Assembly: GCA_023213395.1 (NCBI GenBank)
Contig: CM041465.1
Span: 52,273,741-52,337,740, forward strand
Direction of reading: 5' to 3'
Length of the DNA: 64,000 nt
Source of the DNA: Cycas panzhihuaensis
Lineage: Eukaryota > Cycadophyta
A program made the position numbers and the translations under genes. The notes below the pieces were generated by a model. It was not told the DNA's origin and made no database searches. It worked only from the letters and a program-made list of their open reading frames with translations. Of the stretch, positions 46,127-58,631 are shown piece by piece. The stretch's first letter is position 1; every line of letters starts with the position of its first letter.

Positions 46127-46493
46127 TGTTAGAAATATATGAGAAGTAGGCTAAAATTTAATAAGTAAATAAGAGTAGTGAGACAAATATAACTATACTA
46201 TGATTACAAGAAATAATCTTACACTAGATCATAAATAAATATAATGGCTTAGTCTATTCTCCATGCATCAATCAAATAATTCAATCAATTGATGAGGGCA
46301 AGACCATTCCTCATATTAATAAGAGTACAAGCCAAGAATGAAGTTATAAAGTAAGGAAACATTAAGATATAACTCATACATTTTTTTATATATGTAAGAT
46401 CAAAAATATAAATACAACTCTCAAGAGAACCTACCTAATATGGAATATCAACCAAACGAATAAAATAATGAGAATTAGACATTATTTTTAACA
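46127..46493 (-). repeat. Copia A 5' LTR, 367 bp
   Basis: In forward orientation it runs from TGTTAGAAATATAT to TATTTTTAACA and pairs with 40006-40372. Confidence 0.78.
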
Positions 46494-49331
46494 AAAGAAG
46501 CATCGAAATTGTTACCAAACTCTTCAATTAAGATATCTCTACAAAGAATAGTAATTCTTTGAGTAGGAATGTACATTTTATAAACCTTGGTCATATAACC
46601 ATATCCAACCACCAAACTTCTTCTACTAGTAGGATACAATTTTTTTTCTTTTATCTATAAGAATGTGACTATAAGTTAAATCACTAAAAAGTCTGGAATA
46701 ACTTACACCAAGAATAATCCCTAGAAAATCATTTTCTATAATTTCATCCTTTAGAATTTGATGTAGTATTTATTAATGGCATAGATTGTTGTATTATATG
46801 CCTTTTCCTATAAGCAGTTTGGTAGACCAAACTATTCAAGCATGCTTCTACATATCTTTGTTATGCTTCTATTCTTCCTTTCAACCAAAATATTTAGTTG
46901 AGAAGTATGTCACTATATACTTTCTCTTATTACCTATTTTCTTGTGAAATTAAATAATTTGGCTAGAATTATATTCAATTCTATTACTAACCCTTAAGAT
47001 TTTAATCCTTTTACTAAACTATAAACTTAAATTTATAAAATTTCATAAAAACATCATATTTCTATTTGAGAAAATAAATCCACAATTTCTTAAAGCATCA
47101 TCAATGAAGGTAACAAAATAGAAATAACTTATAATAGAGCATGTATATATAGATTGATATACATCTAAATGTATTAGGTTAAGTATAGAACTTAATGATC
47201 CCTTTACTAGAAGGAAATAGATCTTTGATATGCTTTCACATGGAATAATCATCACATACTCCTTTTAAAAACATTAAATTTGGGCAAGCTTGAAATCATA
47301 GACTATACTTTCTTTAGGATTTTAAGACTTAGATGTGTAAATATTTTGTTCCATAGAATTGTTTGAGCTTTCTCTTTAGCTACAAGTGCTTTGCAATATA
47401 TAAAATCTATTACAAGCCTTATAGACCATCTTCTTACACCCACTTTATTGATTATTCTTCCATAAAAAACACCTTTAATGACATATTTAATTATTATAAG
47501 ATCAACCTCTATCTATTGGTCAATAATGGTATAAATAGAAAAGAGATTTTTTTAAAGATTTGGTACTTGTAATACATTTCTCATATTAGCATATTTTCTA
47601 ATAAACATATAGATTAAAATTGTGCTTATATTATAAATCTTATGTGACTTGTGGTCTCCAAGAAATATAGATTATTTGGGATAGATCTTATCAAGATCTT
47701 TAAATAAGGACTTATTAAACATCATGTGCAAACTAGCCCTAGAATCTATGTACTAAGCATTCTTCTCATCTAAAGTTAATACTAATGTAGAAATTAAAGA
47801 AAATTGATCTAATTTATTAGATGGATCATTAGTGTTCTATATATTACCTTGGGGCTTTTATTAATTCTTTGCCATGAACTAGAAATGACCATTAAATATG
47901 GCCTTGAGATTTGTAATAAGTATAAAATTTTGATTTTACCTTCTTCTTGTTTTTTAAAGTTTCACCTTTTAGAGTTCTTTATTATTGTTGTTGTAGATGT
48001 TATTACTAGATAGGTTTAAGAACATTATTATTCTCTTTGGTGTAGCTCTTATCATCTTCAACAGTAAAACAACACCTTTTACCCTTTTTAGAAATATCTT
48101 TCTTCCCAATTCTTCCAAAAGAAAAGTTTCATATAATTCTAGAAAAATAAGCAAGGTTGCCTTAGCCATAACTCCTCTGAAAAATACATTATAGGTCTTT
48201 GGAAAAAAATTCAAGGTTATGGAAATAAGGTCTTCATTAGGAATCTGGTCATTGACCTCATTGAACTAAATTTTGACCTCTTTAATATTATTAATATAGG
48301 AAGAGACACTTTTATTATATATCATCTTAATCATGTTTAACTTAGATATTAATAATGTCTTCCTAGTTATGCTAGTGGATTGATATAATGACTAAAGTTT
48401 ACCTTATAATTATTTAGTAGTACCTAATCCTTTTTCATGCACAACAAGATGGGATCTAAAATTGATAAAAATGACCATTCTCGTAAAGTTATCCATTTTT
48501 TTCTAATTTGTAATGTCTATATCATGAACAAGTCTTTCCTTAGTATCATTAACATATATATAAATCTCTTAAATAACATATCTATAAATAAAACCTAATT
48601 AGAGTAGTTAAAACTACTTTCCACCTTATTAAACTTAATAATCTACATAAGAAATCTATGACTTGAGAGAAGAGATTGATTGGAATAATGAAAACACTTA
48701 AATAATAGAAATTATTTCAGAATTTTGACTAAGAGTTATGACCACTGTAATGCTTATAATTTTCTCTTTAGATGTTAAATTATGATAAATTTTATAGGAT
48801 GAAAAAAGACTCTAGGATTCTCTTCTATGTAAAATTTCAAATCAATCTATTTACTACACAATTTATACAACCCATCTAAGGTTCAAGAGGTAGCCTTCAC
48901 TAAAATACATGTATTTTTCTCTCTAGATATCAAATTGAGATAAAATTTTAAGTGATGATAGAAGACTATATAGCTATCCTCTCTATAAAATTTTAGGTCA
49001 ATTCGTTGGATATATGGTCCACATAATATCTCTAAAATTTTAATAATAACATTCATTAAAATTGTTATATCTTTCTTTCTAAATGTTAGATTGAGACAAA
49101 ATTTTAGGAGGTGATAGAAGACTTTAAGTCTTTCCTTCTTATAAAATTTTAGATAAATATGGTGAATATATACCCTATATGACTTATCATAAGGTGACCC
49201 TATCAAAACTAACCATAGATAAAAGCATGTAAAGAAGAAATTTACTTTTGTAAAACTAGTCAAGCTTTAGTTCATTAATCTAATAGAGTAAAAATGACTA
49301 AGCCCTAGTGCATCCAAATAAGAGAAATCGA
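46494..49331 (-). pseudogene. Copia B: gag to integrase remnant
   Basis: This is the upstream (5') part of the element that copia A interrupts. It ends on the minus strand with an integrase-to-connector frame (WWLDMVI, EEFGNNFDASF) that leads toward SNSNHGD at 40005. Gag-like sequence lies at about 47950-48300. No frame is long, and I cannot place active-site residues. Together with 39640-40005 it makes an old, RT-deleted copia. Confidence 0.55.
48757..49200. repeat. Three ~155-bp tandem units in the copia B leader
   Basis: Units start near 48757, 48908 and 49067. Each has TTCTTTCTAGATRTYA-like, GAGATAAAATTTTA, GATAGAAGACT and CTATAAAATTTTAG blocks in the same order. This produces the internally repetitive 126-codon minus frame at 48883-49263, which I do not regard as a gene. 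Confidence 0.7.
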
Positions 49332-49343
49332 GATTTAATACCA
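49332..49343 (-). other. Primer binding site of copia B
   Basis: The minus strand reads TTTAACA then TGGTATTAAATC, a decayed initiator-Met site. The LTR starts at 49344 in forward coordinates; I could not find its far end or a paired copy. Confidence 0.55.
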
Positions 49344-50380
49344 TGTTAAACAATTAGTAGTTTTCATTAAAAACTAATTTATCTTAATCTAAACATTCTT
49401 TAAATTTTAGAACATAAATAAAATTATTTGTAAATGACTCTTAATATTACATATTTAAATAAGATCCTAAGGTTTAAAGAAAAACACAAATAAAATTACT
49501 TTAAGTCTACTCAAAACTAGTATTCACATAATAGAACAATTAAAAAAAAAAAAAAATCATAAACTCAAAATTGTTCTTCAAAATTAAACTCCATTCCATA
49601 CATTATCAAAATATCTAGCATGATTGTATATAAAATGCTTTCTTAGCTCTAGTTAAATTCCTCTCTTTATCCTTATACATGTAATATATAAATGTATGAT
49701 AAGGAACTTAGCCTCAATAGTAAGTCATGTATATGAAAAGGTGATGAGATTTACTAAAAATAAAACATATGCAAGTGCATATGTCCAAAATATAGATTAG
49801 CTACTATGACAACTAGTTAAATATAGTGAAGATCTATACTAGTATGAACTCTAGTGACTTTTATAACTTAATTCACTTAGAGATTATATAGAAGCTTGAG
49901 TTTATTAAATAAAAAGAATAAGAGGTATACAAATGACAAAACATGAAGTACTAGGAAGTATAAGGATCACCCCCATTCTAGCAATGATGGATCATCTATT
50001 AACATGATACCCATAAGATTAAGACCTCTTCTTAGCATTCAAGCATATGAAATAATCTCTTGGGACTGTTATAACTACCATAACTCAAGCACAGAACTTT
50101 TAAGACTTGTTACACCCCTATCTCAATTGAAGACAAAATAGTTAATAGTAAAATCACTCTTATTAAAAGTATCTTGATTATAATCTTTTGTCAAGTTATC
50201 CTTGGATCAACTAAATAGAAGTTGTATACTCTTCTTTATTTAGTGAACTTAAACACCTTGGTAATGGGATGGTTTATGCCATTAAATATATAAGTATTTT
50301 TAATTTTAATTTGCACAATAAATTCATGAAACCTCTCCTAAAACTAAAAATCAAGCCCTAAGATTTGTACCCTTAAGATT
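49344..50380. other. Copia B 5' LTR remnant and unassigned AT-rich DNA
   Basis: The LTR start is TGTTAAACAATTAG. Nothing coding is recognised up to about 50380. Confidence 0.4.
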
Positions 50381-50389
50381 TAGTTCTTA

Positions 50390-51175
50390 TGGGGTTCTTT
50401 CTGTTATAGATTTTGATGTTAAGGATGCCTTAATGGAACTTCCATTTTATTTAATAAATTTAATACAAGATGTACTTTGTGAAACTGATCTCACACATGA
50501 AGTTTCTTCATATTTTCCATTTGTTTAATATCTCAATATGGATTCCCTTATTGAATAAGAGTTTATTATTTATTCATCTCTTGATGTATAAACATCATTA
50601 CCTATTTCATAAACACTTATTTTAGGTGCTCTATTTAATTATAATGATATTTCTATTAGAAATCCTATGTCATTAAAGAATATAAACTATAATGATGTCT
50701 CTTCTACAACCATACTATAATCACTCAGTTACACTTTTGATATTAATTATCTTAAAAATAACAAAGTCATTATAGAATATATGGATGACTCCTACATAAA
50801 TCTTCCTCCTAACCATCATAAACTAGGTTTTCAAAATACATTCGCTCTTCATCACCTCTAGCCATTGGAAATACTTCAATGAAAGAGTCTTTTTCCTTAA
50901 CGCATTAATACCTCTCTTTATTTTGAAGAAGATAATATCATGCTTATGGGATAAACCATTAACATTAATCTTTTGATCAATGGCACTCCTTAGATCATTA
51001 AGATTGAAGAGGAATGTATGCCTCTTAAAATCTGATAAGACATTAAACTTTATAAAGAATTCATTAATATCTTTTCTTAGGATTATATTGATATGCCTAA
51101 TAGTAATCCTAATATCATTGTTTATAATGTTACTATTAAAACATTATAATATCACCATCATTTCAATGTAATTTA
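50390..51175 (+). pseudogene. Ty3/gypsy pol scrap (protease-RT linker)
   Basis: On the plus strand, in one main frame with stops, INLLINGTP (about 50955-50985) leads to LYKEFINIFS, DYIDMPNSNPNIIVYNVTIK (about 51040-51140). This is the conserved block just before RT in Tat/Athila-like gypsy elements (compare FAWDYADMKGINPSIVTYNL at about 10600). The RT itself is missing; the sequence changes after about 51175. It is older than the nested gypsy pair. Confidence 0.6.
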
Positions 51176-51524
51176 TGTATATTATATGAATATTATATAC
51201 TATAGGTGACCCTTATTGTAAATTTAATCATATTATGTAATTATGTCAAGTGTATCGCATGTGTCGTTAAGTCAACCAATTATATTCATGTAAACTTTAG
51301 TGGGATGCTTATAAATTAAGCCCCACCTAATTCATTTATATATTGGATATTTCCTTAGTGGAAACTCTACCAGTTTGGAGCCTCACATGGTGACAACTTT
51401 GCCTATGAACCATTGCACATCTGAGTTTTACACTCATTTTGAATGATTATTGCTTTATGTTAGTAATTTAGCTTTGTATTATGTTAGATGAACATATATT
51501 TCAAATATTGGATGAGTTTTAACA
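51176..51524 (+). repeat. LTR end of an unidentified plus-strand element
   Basis: It ends GTTTTAACA immediately before a primer site. A TATA-like TTATAAATTAAG is at about 51309-51320. The LTR start is uncertain; TGTCAAGTGTATCGC at about 51245 is a candidate. Confidence 0.5.
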
Positions 51525-51537
51525 TGGTATTAGATCT
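51525..51537 (+). other. Primer binding site (tRNA-iMet type)
   Basis: TGGTATTAGATCT directly after TTTTAACA matches the initiator-Met site at most positions. Confidence 0.6.
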
Positions 51538-51890
51538 TACATGTGCTCTATCCAGTAGATTTTTGAGAAATTAGTGAAGAATAGAGACTCATTTCCTTAA
51601 AATGATAAGCCATTCTCATATTTTCTTAATTTCTTAGTTCACACAACTATTTTGAAGAAATTATATGTCATATCTAGCTCATATCAACCTCATATTATAG
51701 GTACTTAGTCCAATTACAATGCTAAGAACTCTTAGTCCTATTTTTTGGATAAAAATGACAGGAACAAAGCTTTGTTCATGTTATTTTAGCCTTCATTCAT
51801 GTTGTTTCAACCCTAAGTTCAACCAAACCAACTTACTAAAGCTTCATCTACATCCTTGATGATGTGCTTGTCCTATTCGTAGTTAGTGAG
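51538..51890 (+). other. Interior of the unidentified element, cut by a gypsy insertion
   Basis: No protein is recognised. It is interrupted at GTGAG (51886-51890) and should resume at 58632. Confidence 0.4.
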
Positions 51891-52942
51891 TGATCCCAAA
51901 AGAGCTTAGTTGGTGAAGAAGTCAATTATCAACCTTTTCTCCTTGAGATCCTGGGAGTTAGTGTAGAAATCTCAATAACATCAAAACAACAATGAGCCCA
52001 TGAAAGGAAAATTCTACACCAAATAATTTATTCTTGGAATTGATCCAAAAGTATGAGGAGTAATTCTTTTATTAAACCATGAAAATGTCCATTTAATGGT
52101 GGAGAAATCAACTAGCAAAAGAATGGTAAAATTACAAGGAATAAATGTTACAATTATACCATAAGGGGGACTCCAACCCTCCAAATGCTTCTCCAAGGAT
52201 GCTTCCCAAGTCAATTCTCCAAGAACCACTTCTCCAACCTATAGAAGGGCTCAATTTATAGAAATAAACCTAAATTGCATGTTCAACAAGTGGCAATCAT
52301 GCAAGTATAACCACTAACCACCAGAATGCATGTTGTCCACGTGGCCTTCATACAATTCTTAAAAAGTTACAGCTTGTAACATATCTTAACATACTCCAAT
52401 TTGGCTCAAATTTGGTACACATATAGGAAAACATGTTCCCTCAGATTCCTCAAATTTTTAGCTTATTTGGATGTTATTTGACTACATTTTTATTCATTTA
52501 ATAATAATATGTATTTGCTATTTTTCTACTGTCCAAGTGGCCTTCATGCAATTCTTAAAAGTTGCGGCTTTTAACTAACCTTAACGGACTCCAATTCAGT
52601 TAAAATTTGGTACACTTATAGGAACGTATGTCTCCTCTGTTTCCTCAAAATGTTAGCTCATTTAGATGTCATTCGGCCATATTTCTATTCATATAATTAT
52701 AATATATATTTTCTATTTTTTCTGCTAGCTGTGGGATTAATTTTTATGCAAAGACAAGGCTTGAACTCTAATCAAATGATATTTTCTGAACCCCACCTTT
52801 TGTACACATCTATGGGATGTGTCTTATCCCTTTACACAAAATTTCATAGAATTTTGATACCATTTGGCCATATCTCTTTTAGTTATGCCAATGCCTAGCA
52901 TTTTCTACATCCTGTAAACATATGGTAGATCCTCTTGGATCA
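51891..52942 (-). repeat. Gypsy 3' LTR, 1052 bp
   Basis: In forward orientation it begins TGATCCCAAAAGAGC and ends TCTTGGATCA. It is followed by the complement of the polypurine tract. Confidence 0.92.
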
Positions 52943-52960
52943 TGGCTCCCCCTTCCTTGG
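52943..52960 (-). other. Polypurine tract of the gypsy element
   Basis: The minus strand reads AAGGAAGGGGGAGCCA just before the LTR. Confidence 0.8.
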
Positions 52961-53187
52961 AAAATAGCCAACTCCTGTTTGGCTTAGAATTGGAGATGGG
53001 GGAAGTTTTGTTCTCCTTGTTGCCTACTAAACCACTTGGCCTTATTAGGAAATTGCCCTTCTACTCCAATCCTGAAAGATTCATGTGTCTTATGTCTTGT
53101 TTTGGTAGATTTTCTCTCTAAGATACAATCTTCCTTGAGAGACTCCTCACTTTCCAAATACAAATCATCAACTGAAGGTAAAGTGAA

Positions 53188-54100
53188 CTAGTCCTGTTCC
53201 TCATCTAGCATGGAGGGCTCAAAGAGTTTTAAGTATTCAGAATTTACTACTAAATATATTTGCATATAAGGTGGAAGATCAAGTTGGAAAGCATTGCCAC
53301 CTACTTTTCTCAAAATCTTGAATGGTCCATACCTTATAGGTTTGAGTTTCTTACCTTCTCCTTTTAACCTCTCCTTGCTCAAGTATAACCATACTAAATC
53401 TCCTTCTTGGAAAGTACACTCTTGCCTATGCTTATAATGTCTTTCCTTATACTTTTGTTGAGTCCTTAGAAGTTGATCATGTACTTCTTTGTGGACTCTC
53501 TGGATCTTCTCCAAGTATCTTAAAGCCTTGTCATGCTCCTCCTTCTCTTTGACGGATCCTTCCTTAGCTTGCATGGAAAACTCTAAGTCAAATGGACTTT
53601 GAGGTAAGTATCCCAAACAAACTTCAAAAGGTGCTTTAGAGTGTGATGCATGCATTGCTCTATTAAAAGCAAATTGTAGAAAAGCCAATGATTCATCCCA
53701 AGTCTTTGGATTCTTGGAATTGTATCCCCTCAATAGATGTACCAAAGTTCATTCACTACTTGGTTTGTCCATCTGCTTGAGGATGGACACTTATCCTCCT
53801 CTTCAATTTGGTATCCATCATCTCCCATAGTGACTTCCAAAATGATGAAAGGAATTGAGTGTCCTGATTTGAAATGATGGAAGAAGGCAAGCCAAAATTC
53901 TTCCATACATGCTCGAAGAATAACTCACCGCTCTGCACTGTGATTGTCTTCTTACAAGGTATTAGACATATCATTTTACTAAACCTATCTACAACAACAA
54001 AGAGATAATCATGTCCCTTCCTAGTCATGGGAAGCCCCCCTAAAAATCAATGGAGATACTTTCCCAAGGCCTAGTGGGAATAGGAAGTGGTGTATACAAT
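53188..54100 (-). pseudogene. Gypsy integrase core and C-terminus
   Basis: On the minus strand: RPWESISIDF (first Asp near 54060), GHDYLFVVVDRFSKM, SNQDTQFLSSFWKSLWE (second Asp) and HPQADGQTK (about 53760), where the catalytic Glu position falls at the frame break. In the last frame (53745-53188) come WDESLAFLQFAFNRAMHAS, QEGDLVWLYLSKERL and YGPFKILRKVGGNAFQLDLP. It ends EEQD and stop. Confidence 0.85.
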
Positions 54101-54530
54101 CCTAATTTTCTAGAAGAAGGCTTAGAAGTATTACACATTACACATCCTTTTACATATTTTTACATCATTTTACATTTTGGCCATACAACATATCTTCTCA
54201 AGTTTGCTAAAGTCTTCTCCATACCAAAGTGACCAGCTACTTTAGAAGTATGGGCTTCTCTAAGCCACTTGATCTTATCTCCTTTTGATGGAACATAGAG
54301 TTGCTCCCCTTTGAAAAGTAGACCATCCTTCCAAGCAAGTTGGGAAGGTCTTTCTTCGCTAGGTTCTCTAATTCTTCCTTCAAAGCTTCATCTTCATGGT
54401 ACAAGTCTTTGTACTCTTCATGATGCATTGGTTCCACCTACAAACTCATAAGAGAACTACAAACAAAAGTAGAAGAAGAAGTGGAACAAGGTGGTCTAGA
54501 TAACATATCGCTAATTTTGTTATTAGATCC
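54101..54530 (-). pseudogene. Gypsy integrase N-terminal zinc region
   Basis: Between RNase H and the integrase core the frame (54437-54237) reads LLGRMVYFSKGSNSMFHQKE and then breaks up with stops. The HHCC pattern is only partly visible. Confidence 0.6.
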
Positions 54531-55640
54531 CTATTTGTACTTAATTACAATATTGAATTGTTGTAAATAACTCATCCACTTCATGTGTCTTGCTTGCTGT
54601 AATTTACTTTGAGTTTGTAAAAATTGAAGAGGCTTATGATCGGTATGAACTACAACCTCTTTTCTGAGCAAGTATGACCTCCAATGCTTGCATGCTTGAT
54701 GAAGTGCCAACATTTCTCGATCATATGTTGGGTAGTTCTTCACTTGAGGGGTGAAGACTTCTGAATGGTAAGCAATAGGCTTCCCATCTTGAATAAGGAT
54801 AGCTCCCATCGCATTTCCACTTGCATCAGCTTCTACTTCAAAAGGCCTTTGCAAATTTGGCATTGTCAAAACCGGTGCTTCACAAATTTTCTTCTTTAAA
54901 AGAAGAAAGGCTTCTTCCTCCTTGGAACCCCAAGTAAAATTTCTACTAGATTTTGTCAATCCATGTAGAGGTCTTTGCAACTGTGAGAAATGAAGAATAA
55001 ACTTTCTCAAGTATTGACAAGCTCCTAAAAAACTTCTCACCTCTGTGATGTTTGTTGGCCTAGGCCATTTGAGGATGGCTTGAGTATTGAGTGGATCAAT
55101 ACTCAACTTTCCTCCTCCAACCACAAAGCCTAAGAAGATCAAGTTCTCCTTGCCAAATTCACACTTCTTCACATTAAGCTTTAAATGATGCTTAGCCATA
55201 GTCTTTAAAACTTCTTCTATGTCTTTGCAAATGTTCCTCCCATGTGTTCTTTGAAAATTAAAATGTCATCAAGATAGACAACAACAAAATTATCCAAGTA
55301 AGGCCTTAACATTTCATTCATTAGCCTCATGAATGTTGCAGGAGCATTACACAATTCGAAAGGCATAACCATCCATTCAAAGAGTCCTTGCTTTGTTTTG
55401 AAGGCCGTCTTCCATGTGTCCTCCTCCTTGACCCTAACTTGGTGATAACCACTTTTTAAATCCAATTTAGTGAAATAACAAGCATCTTTGAATTTGATCA
55501 AGCAAATCATCTATACGAGGCAAAGAGTGGCGATTTTTAATTGTAATTTTATTCAAAGCACAAAAATCTATACACATTCTCCATCCTCCATCCTTCTTAG
55601 GCACCAAGACAATTGGTGACCCACAAGATGAACATGAAGG
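54531..55640 (-). pseudogene. Gypsy reverse transcriptase and RNase H
   Basis: RT blocks are VPKKDGGWRMCIDFCALNKI (in the preceding frame, about 55540-55600), [39 protein letters not shown] and [11 protein letters not shown] with an intact YLDD. RNase H blocks are FEVEADASGNAMGAILIQDG (Asp present), YDREMLALHQACKHWRSYLL (Glu present) and VVHTDHKPLQFLQ (Asp present). Frame changes occur near 55490 and 55210. SDMLSRPP ends the domain. Confidence 0.88.
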
Positions 55641-56603
55641 TCTTATGACCCCTTGATCAAGCAACTCCTCAACTTGTCTCTTTATCTCATTATTCTCTAC
55701 AATGGAGTGCCTATACAAAGCAACATTAGGTAATGGTGCATCTCCTACAAGAGTGATTTCATGCTCCATCTTTCTCTTTGGTGGAAGCCCATCAACATGT
55801 TGAAATAGAACATCATACCTTGTCTTTAACTCCTCAATTTCTTGCATTTGTTTAGGTGATATAAGAAGAGTGTGAGTAGAAGGACCTTCTTTATCTCTTG
55901 GCTCTTCTTTTCTCCTTACCATTAAGATGACGAATTTACCACATGCATTGATCATCCTTTTTGCTTGAGTAGCTAAAATTAATGCTATCTTATCCAAGTG
56001 CTTCTTTGTGGCCTTTATGATGAAGCCCTTGTTATCCTTCATCAATCGATACTTTCTCTCCCTTCGATAGAAGAGTGCATCTCGATCCCACAAGTAGGGA
56101 CTTCCAAGCACAACATGGCATACATCGAGTGGCACCACATCACATATTACCTCATCAACAAAATCATTAGTGATGGAAAATTTAATTGTACATTGCTTTG
56201 ATATTTACATTTCCACATCTTTATGGATCCAACCAAGAGGATATGGATGAGGGTGAGGAGTAGTTACCAAACCAATGCTCTTTACCAAACTTTCTGAGAT
56301 CAAATTCTTTTGGCTTCCTAGATCTATAATGGCACCAATCATACCATTTCCTACTTGAAGCTTCAAGTGAAATAGTTCCTCCCTTGTAGCATCATCTTCA
56401 TAATTTGTAAGTAGAATGACCTTCTCTTCTTCTCCTTCACTTTGAATCTCCACCTTAGGAAGTAGTGCTTTCCCTTTTTCCTTCTTTCTTAATTCCATAT
56501 CCTTGATATGCTTCAGCTTTAGTTCTGGATGCAACTTCCAACACTTTCTTTGTAATATGACCACTAATATCACAATGCTCACAATAGTTAGAACTTTTAA
56601 CAA
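55641..56603 (-). pseudogene. Gypsy aspartic protease and RT N-terminal linker
   Basis: The protease active site reads AIIDLGSQKNLISESLV with the Asp at 56322-56324. The usual DSG/DTG triplet is DLG, so activity is doubtful. VCHVVLGSPYLWDRDALFYR (about 56045-56130) is the family C-terminal block. QMQEIEELKTRYDVLFQ and VEELLDQGVIRPSCSSCGSP lead into RT. Confidence 0.82.
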
Positions 56604-57531
56604 AATTAGTTCTTTTCTTCTTTAATTCTTGCCTTTTTGATGAGTGCCATTTAGGATTCTTTTCATACTTATTAGAAGTAAAAGTAGAATCTTTAGACAT
56701 GAATGTAGATTTCTTGCTTTTACTTTCTATTGCCATAGCCATCCTACTTGCTTCTCCAATGGATTGAACCTTAAAAAGCCTTAGTTCCTTCCTTATGTAT
56801 TCATGTAATCCTCCAATGAATTTCATAAGAGTGACATGTTCATCCATATTAATACCAAGTAGCATGCCATGCCTAAAAAATAAAGAAGTATAGTCTTGGA
56901 CACTTACACCTCTCCCTTGGCATAAATATTGCCAAGTGACCCATTAGTCTTCCTCATGACCTATGGGGTAGAATTGCTTCTTTATTATTTTCTTAAAATC
57001 CCTCCATGAAAAAGAAGATACATCATGAGTCTTCAAAAATGCATTCCACCATGTCAATGCATGTTGACACAACTTAAGCCTAGCAAATGAAAGCTTTTGA
57101 GTATTACTATAAGCATAAATTGTGAAGTAGGTTTCAAGTTGATCCAACTAATGGTCCAACTTTTTAGCATTTACCTCTCCATCGTAAGTTGGAATATTCA
57201 ACTTTGCCTCCACCTTGAAGGGTTGATGAGATGAAGTACCCTTGCTTTCTTCGAAAGAGTGCTTTAAGGTCTCCTCCTCTTCCTCTTCATGGTCATGGTC
57301 ATATGTGGATCCTCCTTCAAATTCCTTCTCTTTGCCTTTTCCTTTGACTAGAGGTAGAAGGTGGGTCATCATTTGCATCAAGGCTTCTATGTTCTTCTCA
57401 AGCTTTTCAAATCTAATTTCTCCATCTTCTTTTTCAGCCATGGTGCTTGGATTCTTTCTTTGTCTTCTTGGTGATTGTAACACAAGAAAGTCTTCACATT
57501 TCTCTTTATATCCTTTCCTTGTTTGTACCAT
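56455..57531 (-). pseudogene. Gypsy gag with zinc knuckle
   Basis: In one frame from ATG 57531: an N-terminal basic start (MVQTRKGYKEKCEDF), a Glu-rich linker, the core LNIPTYDGEVNAKKLDH, ARLKLCQHALTWWNAFLKT and SFSWRDFKKIIKKQFYP, then YCEHCDISGHITKK. The CX2CX4HX4C knuckle is completed only in the next frame, because an extra G near 56538 shifts it. Stops separate the pieces at about 57147 and 56941. Confidence 0.85.
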
Positions 57532-57557
57532 TCAAGTCCCTACAACAAAGATCATAG

Positions 57558-57570
57558 GCTCTGATACCAA
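57558..57570 (-). other. Primer binding site of the gypsy element (tRNA-iMet)
   Basis: The minus strand reads TGGTATCAGAGCC, a perfect initiator-Met match, four bases after the LTR. Confidence 0.92.
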
Positions 57571-57574
57571 AATA

Positions 57575-58626
57575 TGATCCCAAAAGTGCTTAGTTGGTGA
57601 AGAAGTCAATTATCAACCTTTTCTCCTTGAGATCCTGGGAGTTAGTGTAGAAATCTCAATAACATCAAAACAACAATGAGCCCATGAAAGGAAAATTCTA
57701 TACCAAATAATTTATTCTTGGAATTGATCTAAAAGTATGAGGAGTAATACTTTTATTAAACCATGAAAATCTCCATTTAATGGTGGAGAAATCAACTAGC
57801 AAAAGAATGGTAAAATTACAAGGAATAAATGTTACAATTATACCATAAGGGGGACTCCAACCCTCCAAATGCTTCTCCAAGGATGCTTCCCAAGTCAAGT
57901 CTCTAAGAACCACTTCTCCAACCTGTAGAATGGCTCAATTTATAGAAAGAAACCTGAATTGCATGTTCAACAAGTGGCAATCATGCAAGTATAACCACTA
58001 ACCACCAGAATGCATGTTGTCCACGTGGCCTTCATACAATTCTTAACAAGTTATAGATTATAATAGATCTTAACGTACTCCAATTTGGCTCAAATTTGGT
58101 ACACATATAGGAACGCATGTCTCCTCAGCTTCCTCAAATTTTTAGCTCATTTGGATGTCATTGGCTACATTTTTATTCATTTAATAATAATATGTATTTG
58201 CTGTTTTTCTGCTGTCCAAGTGGCCTTCATGTAATTCTTAAAAGTTATGGCTTTTAACTAACCTTAACGGAATCTAATTCAGCTAAAATTTGGTACATGT
58301 ATAGGAAGGCATGTATCCTCTGCTTCCTCAAAATTTTAGCTCATTTGGATGTCATTTGGCCATATTTCTATTCATATAAATATAATATATATTTTCTATT
58401 TTTTCTGCTAGCTGTGGGATTAATTTTTATGCAAAGACAAGGCTTGAACTCTAATCAAATGATATTTTCTGAACCCCGCCTTTTGTACACATCTAGTGGG
58501 ATTTGTCTTCTCCCTTTACACAAAATTTCATAGAATTTTGATACCATTTGGCCATATCTCTTTTAGTTATGCCAATGGCTAGCATTTTCTGCATCCTGTA
58601 AACATATGGTAGATCCTCCTGGATCA
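57575..58626 (-). repeat. Gypsy 5' LTR, 1052 bp
   Basis: It pairs with 51891-52942 and carries the same internal ~190-bp duplication. GTGAG follows. Confidence 0.92.
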
Positions 58627-58631
58627 GTGAG

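Larger units (their letters stand above)
40006..46493 (-). mobile_element. Copia A: degenerate Ty1/copia retrotransposon
   Basis: LTRs at 40006-40372 (3') and 46127-46493 (5') share blocks such as GAGGGCAAGACCATTCCT and CTCTCAAGAGAACC. A primer site is at 46114-46126. On the minus strand the interior reads gag, protease/integrase, RT, RNase H, the copia order, with many stops and frameshifts. It is inserted in copia B. The target duplication is not clear (TTAGA against AAAAG). A solo gypsy LTR later inserted in its RNase H. Confidence 0.8.
51891..58626 (-). mobile_element. Complete, frameshifted Ty3/gypsy retrotransposon (6.7 kb)
   Basis: The LTRs 51891-52942 and 57575-58626 are both 1052 bp and differ at roughly one base in twenty by eye. 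Target duplications GTGAG flank it (51886-51890 and 58627-58631). A primer site and a polypurine tract are in place. The order is gag, zinc knuckle, protease, RT, RNase H, integrase. I see no chromodomain or second RNase H and do not assign a lineage. Five frame changes and a few stops disable it. The solo LTR at 40516-41550 is the same family. Confidence 0.92.

Noticed and set aside
47363-47572. 69-codon plus-strand frame in copia B
   Set aside because: It is opposite in strand to the element remnant, AT-rich and matches nothing.
48883-49263. 126-codon minus-strand frame with an internal protein repeat
   Set aside because: The protein repeat mirrors a ~155-bp DNA tandem repeat in a copia leader. 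No gene evidence.
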